Assembly (NCBI GenBank): GCA_004145795.1
Contig: SEIO01000021.1
Location: 1-52,577 of the forward strand
DNA from: Lentibacillus lipolyticus
GTDB taxonomy: Bacteria > Bacillota > Bacilli > Bacillales > Amphibacillaceae
Length of the DNA stretch: 52,577 nt
Reading direction: 5' to 3'
The notes under the pieces are model-generated. The model had not been told where the DNA came from and did no database searches. It worked only from the letters and a program-made list of their open reading frames with translations. The position numbers and the translations under genes are program-made. Shown piece after piece: positions 52,446-52,577 of this stretch. Position 1 is the stretch's first letter, and every line of letters starts with the position of its first letter.

Positions 52446-52577
52446 CTTCCTCCCCCTCGTATATTATGTTTAGGCCCTATCATTTGAGCCCATATTTTCT
52501 TACTTTTCCTGCTGGATATAGTCAAAAGTCTTGGACGTCCCGTGATGTTCCTAGATAATGGTCTTAGGATCATTTGG
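52446..52577 (-). other. Upstream region of the MoxR operon
   Basis: The minus strand holds a strong GGGGGAGG site just before the first gene of the operon. TTGACT near 52528 lacks a clear -10 at standard spacing. No RNA element was recognised before the window edge. Confidence 0.35.

Overview
The window reads as chromosome of a low-to-moderate G+C, spore-forming member of the Bacillaceae, most likely a salt-tolerant genus such as Oceanobacillus, Virgibacillus or Lentibacillus. This rests on strong GGAGG ribosome sites, the germination hydrolase CwlJ, LipM-type lipoate assembly, LutABC, NiaR, S-box/THI-box/B12 riboswitches, BirA control of bioY-bioB, and a group IIC intron whose 5' end closely resembles the Oceanobacillus iheyensis intron. 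The genus is inferred from recall, not from an alignment.

Layout. 1-350 (minus): a sigma-A promoter, a SAM-I riboswitch and its terminator, with a group IIC intron starting at the end of the terminator T-run; the controlled gene lies off the left edge. 460-2610 (plus): a TPP riboswitch leading into lipM-lipA. 2661-4340: cwlJ and a DegV protein. 4481-6986 (minus): a two-gene MotA/MotB-like (ZorAB-like) motor without recognisable Zorya effectors. 7000-9100 is a scrap zone with a Bacillaceae repeat, a scrambled msrA-like pseudogene and a frameshifted transposase. 9366-11090: bioY-bioB with a BirA-type operator. 11477-12260: a small gene cut by an IS110 relic. 12324-13478: argD.

13755-23650 (minus) is an eleven-gene cobamide salvage operon under a cobalamin riboswitch. 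BtuFCD imports corrinoids. CbiZ, fused to BtuD, removes the aminopropanol arm of cobinamide. CobD and CbiB rebuild that arm. CobU activates the product, CobS joins it to alpha-ribazole phosphate made by the CblS-like kinase, and PduO adenosylates. The operon also carries a CobQ lacking its glutaminase domain and a second, degenerate CobU.

23850-26740 (minus): lutABC for L-lactate oxidation. 27088-31802 (plus): a DeoR regulator, a DUF1537 kinase, a PdxA2 dehydrogenase and a GntP permease, a probable D-threonate/D-erythronate catabolic operon with inverted operator arms around its promoter. 31895-32700: fragments of an Rpn nuclease and an MFS transporter fused tail to tail. 32845-35225: a DUF3311/sodium-solute symporter pair divergent from niaR, with three 12-bp direct repeats between them. 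35344-36540: gene debris (LprI-like, alanyl-tRNA editing enzyme copy), a SPOR-like small protein and tandem repeats. 36720-39878 (minus): a PCYCGC lipoprotein, a CynX-type MFS transporter and the intact alanyl-tRNA editing protein.

40101-52445 (minus): a tightly packed eight-gene MoxR/DUF58/VWA operon with its own ABC exporter, two large VWA membrane proteins, a coiled-coil protein with a Gly-Ser linker and a 794-residue exported membrane protein. It is probably a cell-envelope assembly or chaperone machine of unknown target.

Two patterns cross the window. A 42-nt tandem repeat recurs at three intergenic loci, two of which are flanked by the intact and the decayed copy of the same gene. At least eight genes are broken or fragmentary, concentrated in 7.3-9.0 kb, 11.5-12.3 kb and 31.9-36.4 kb.
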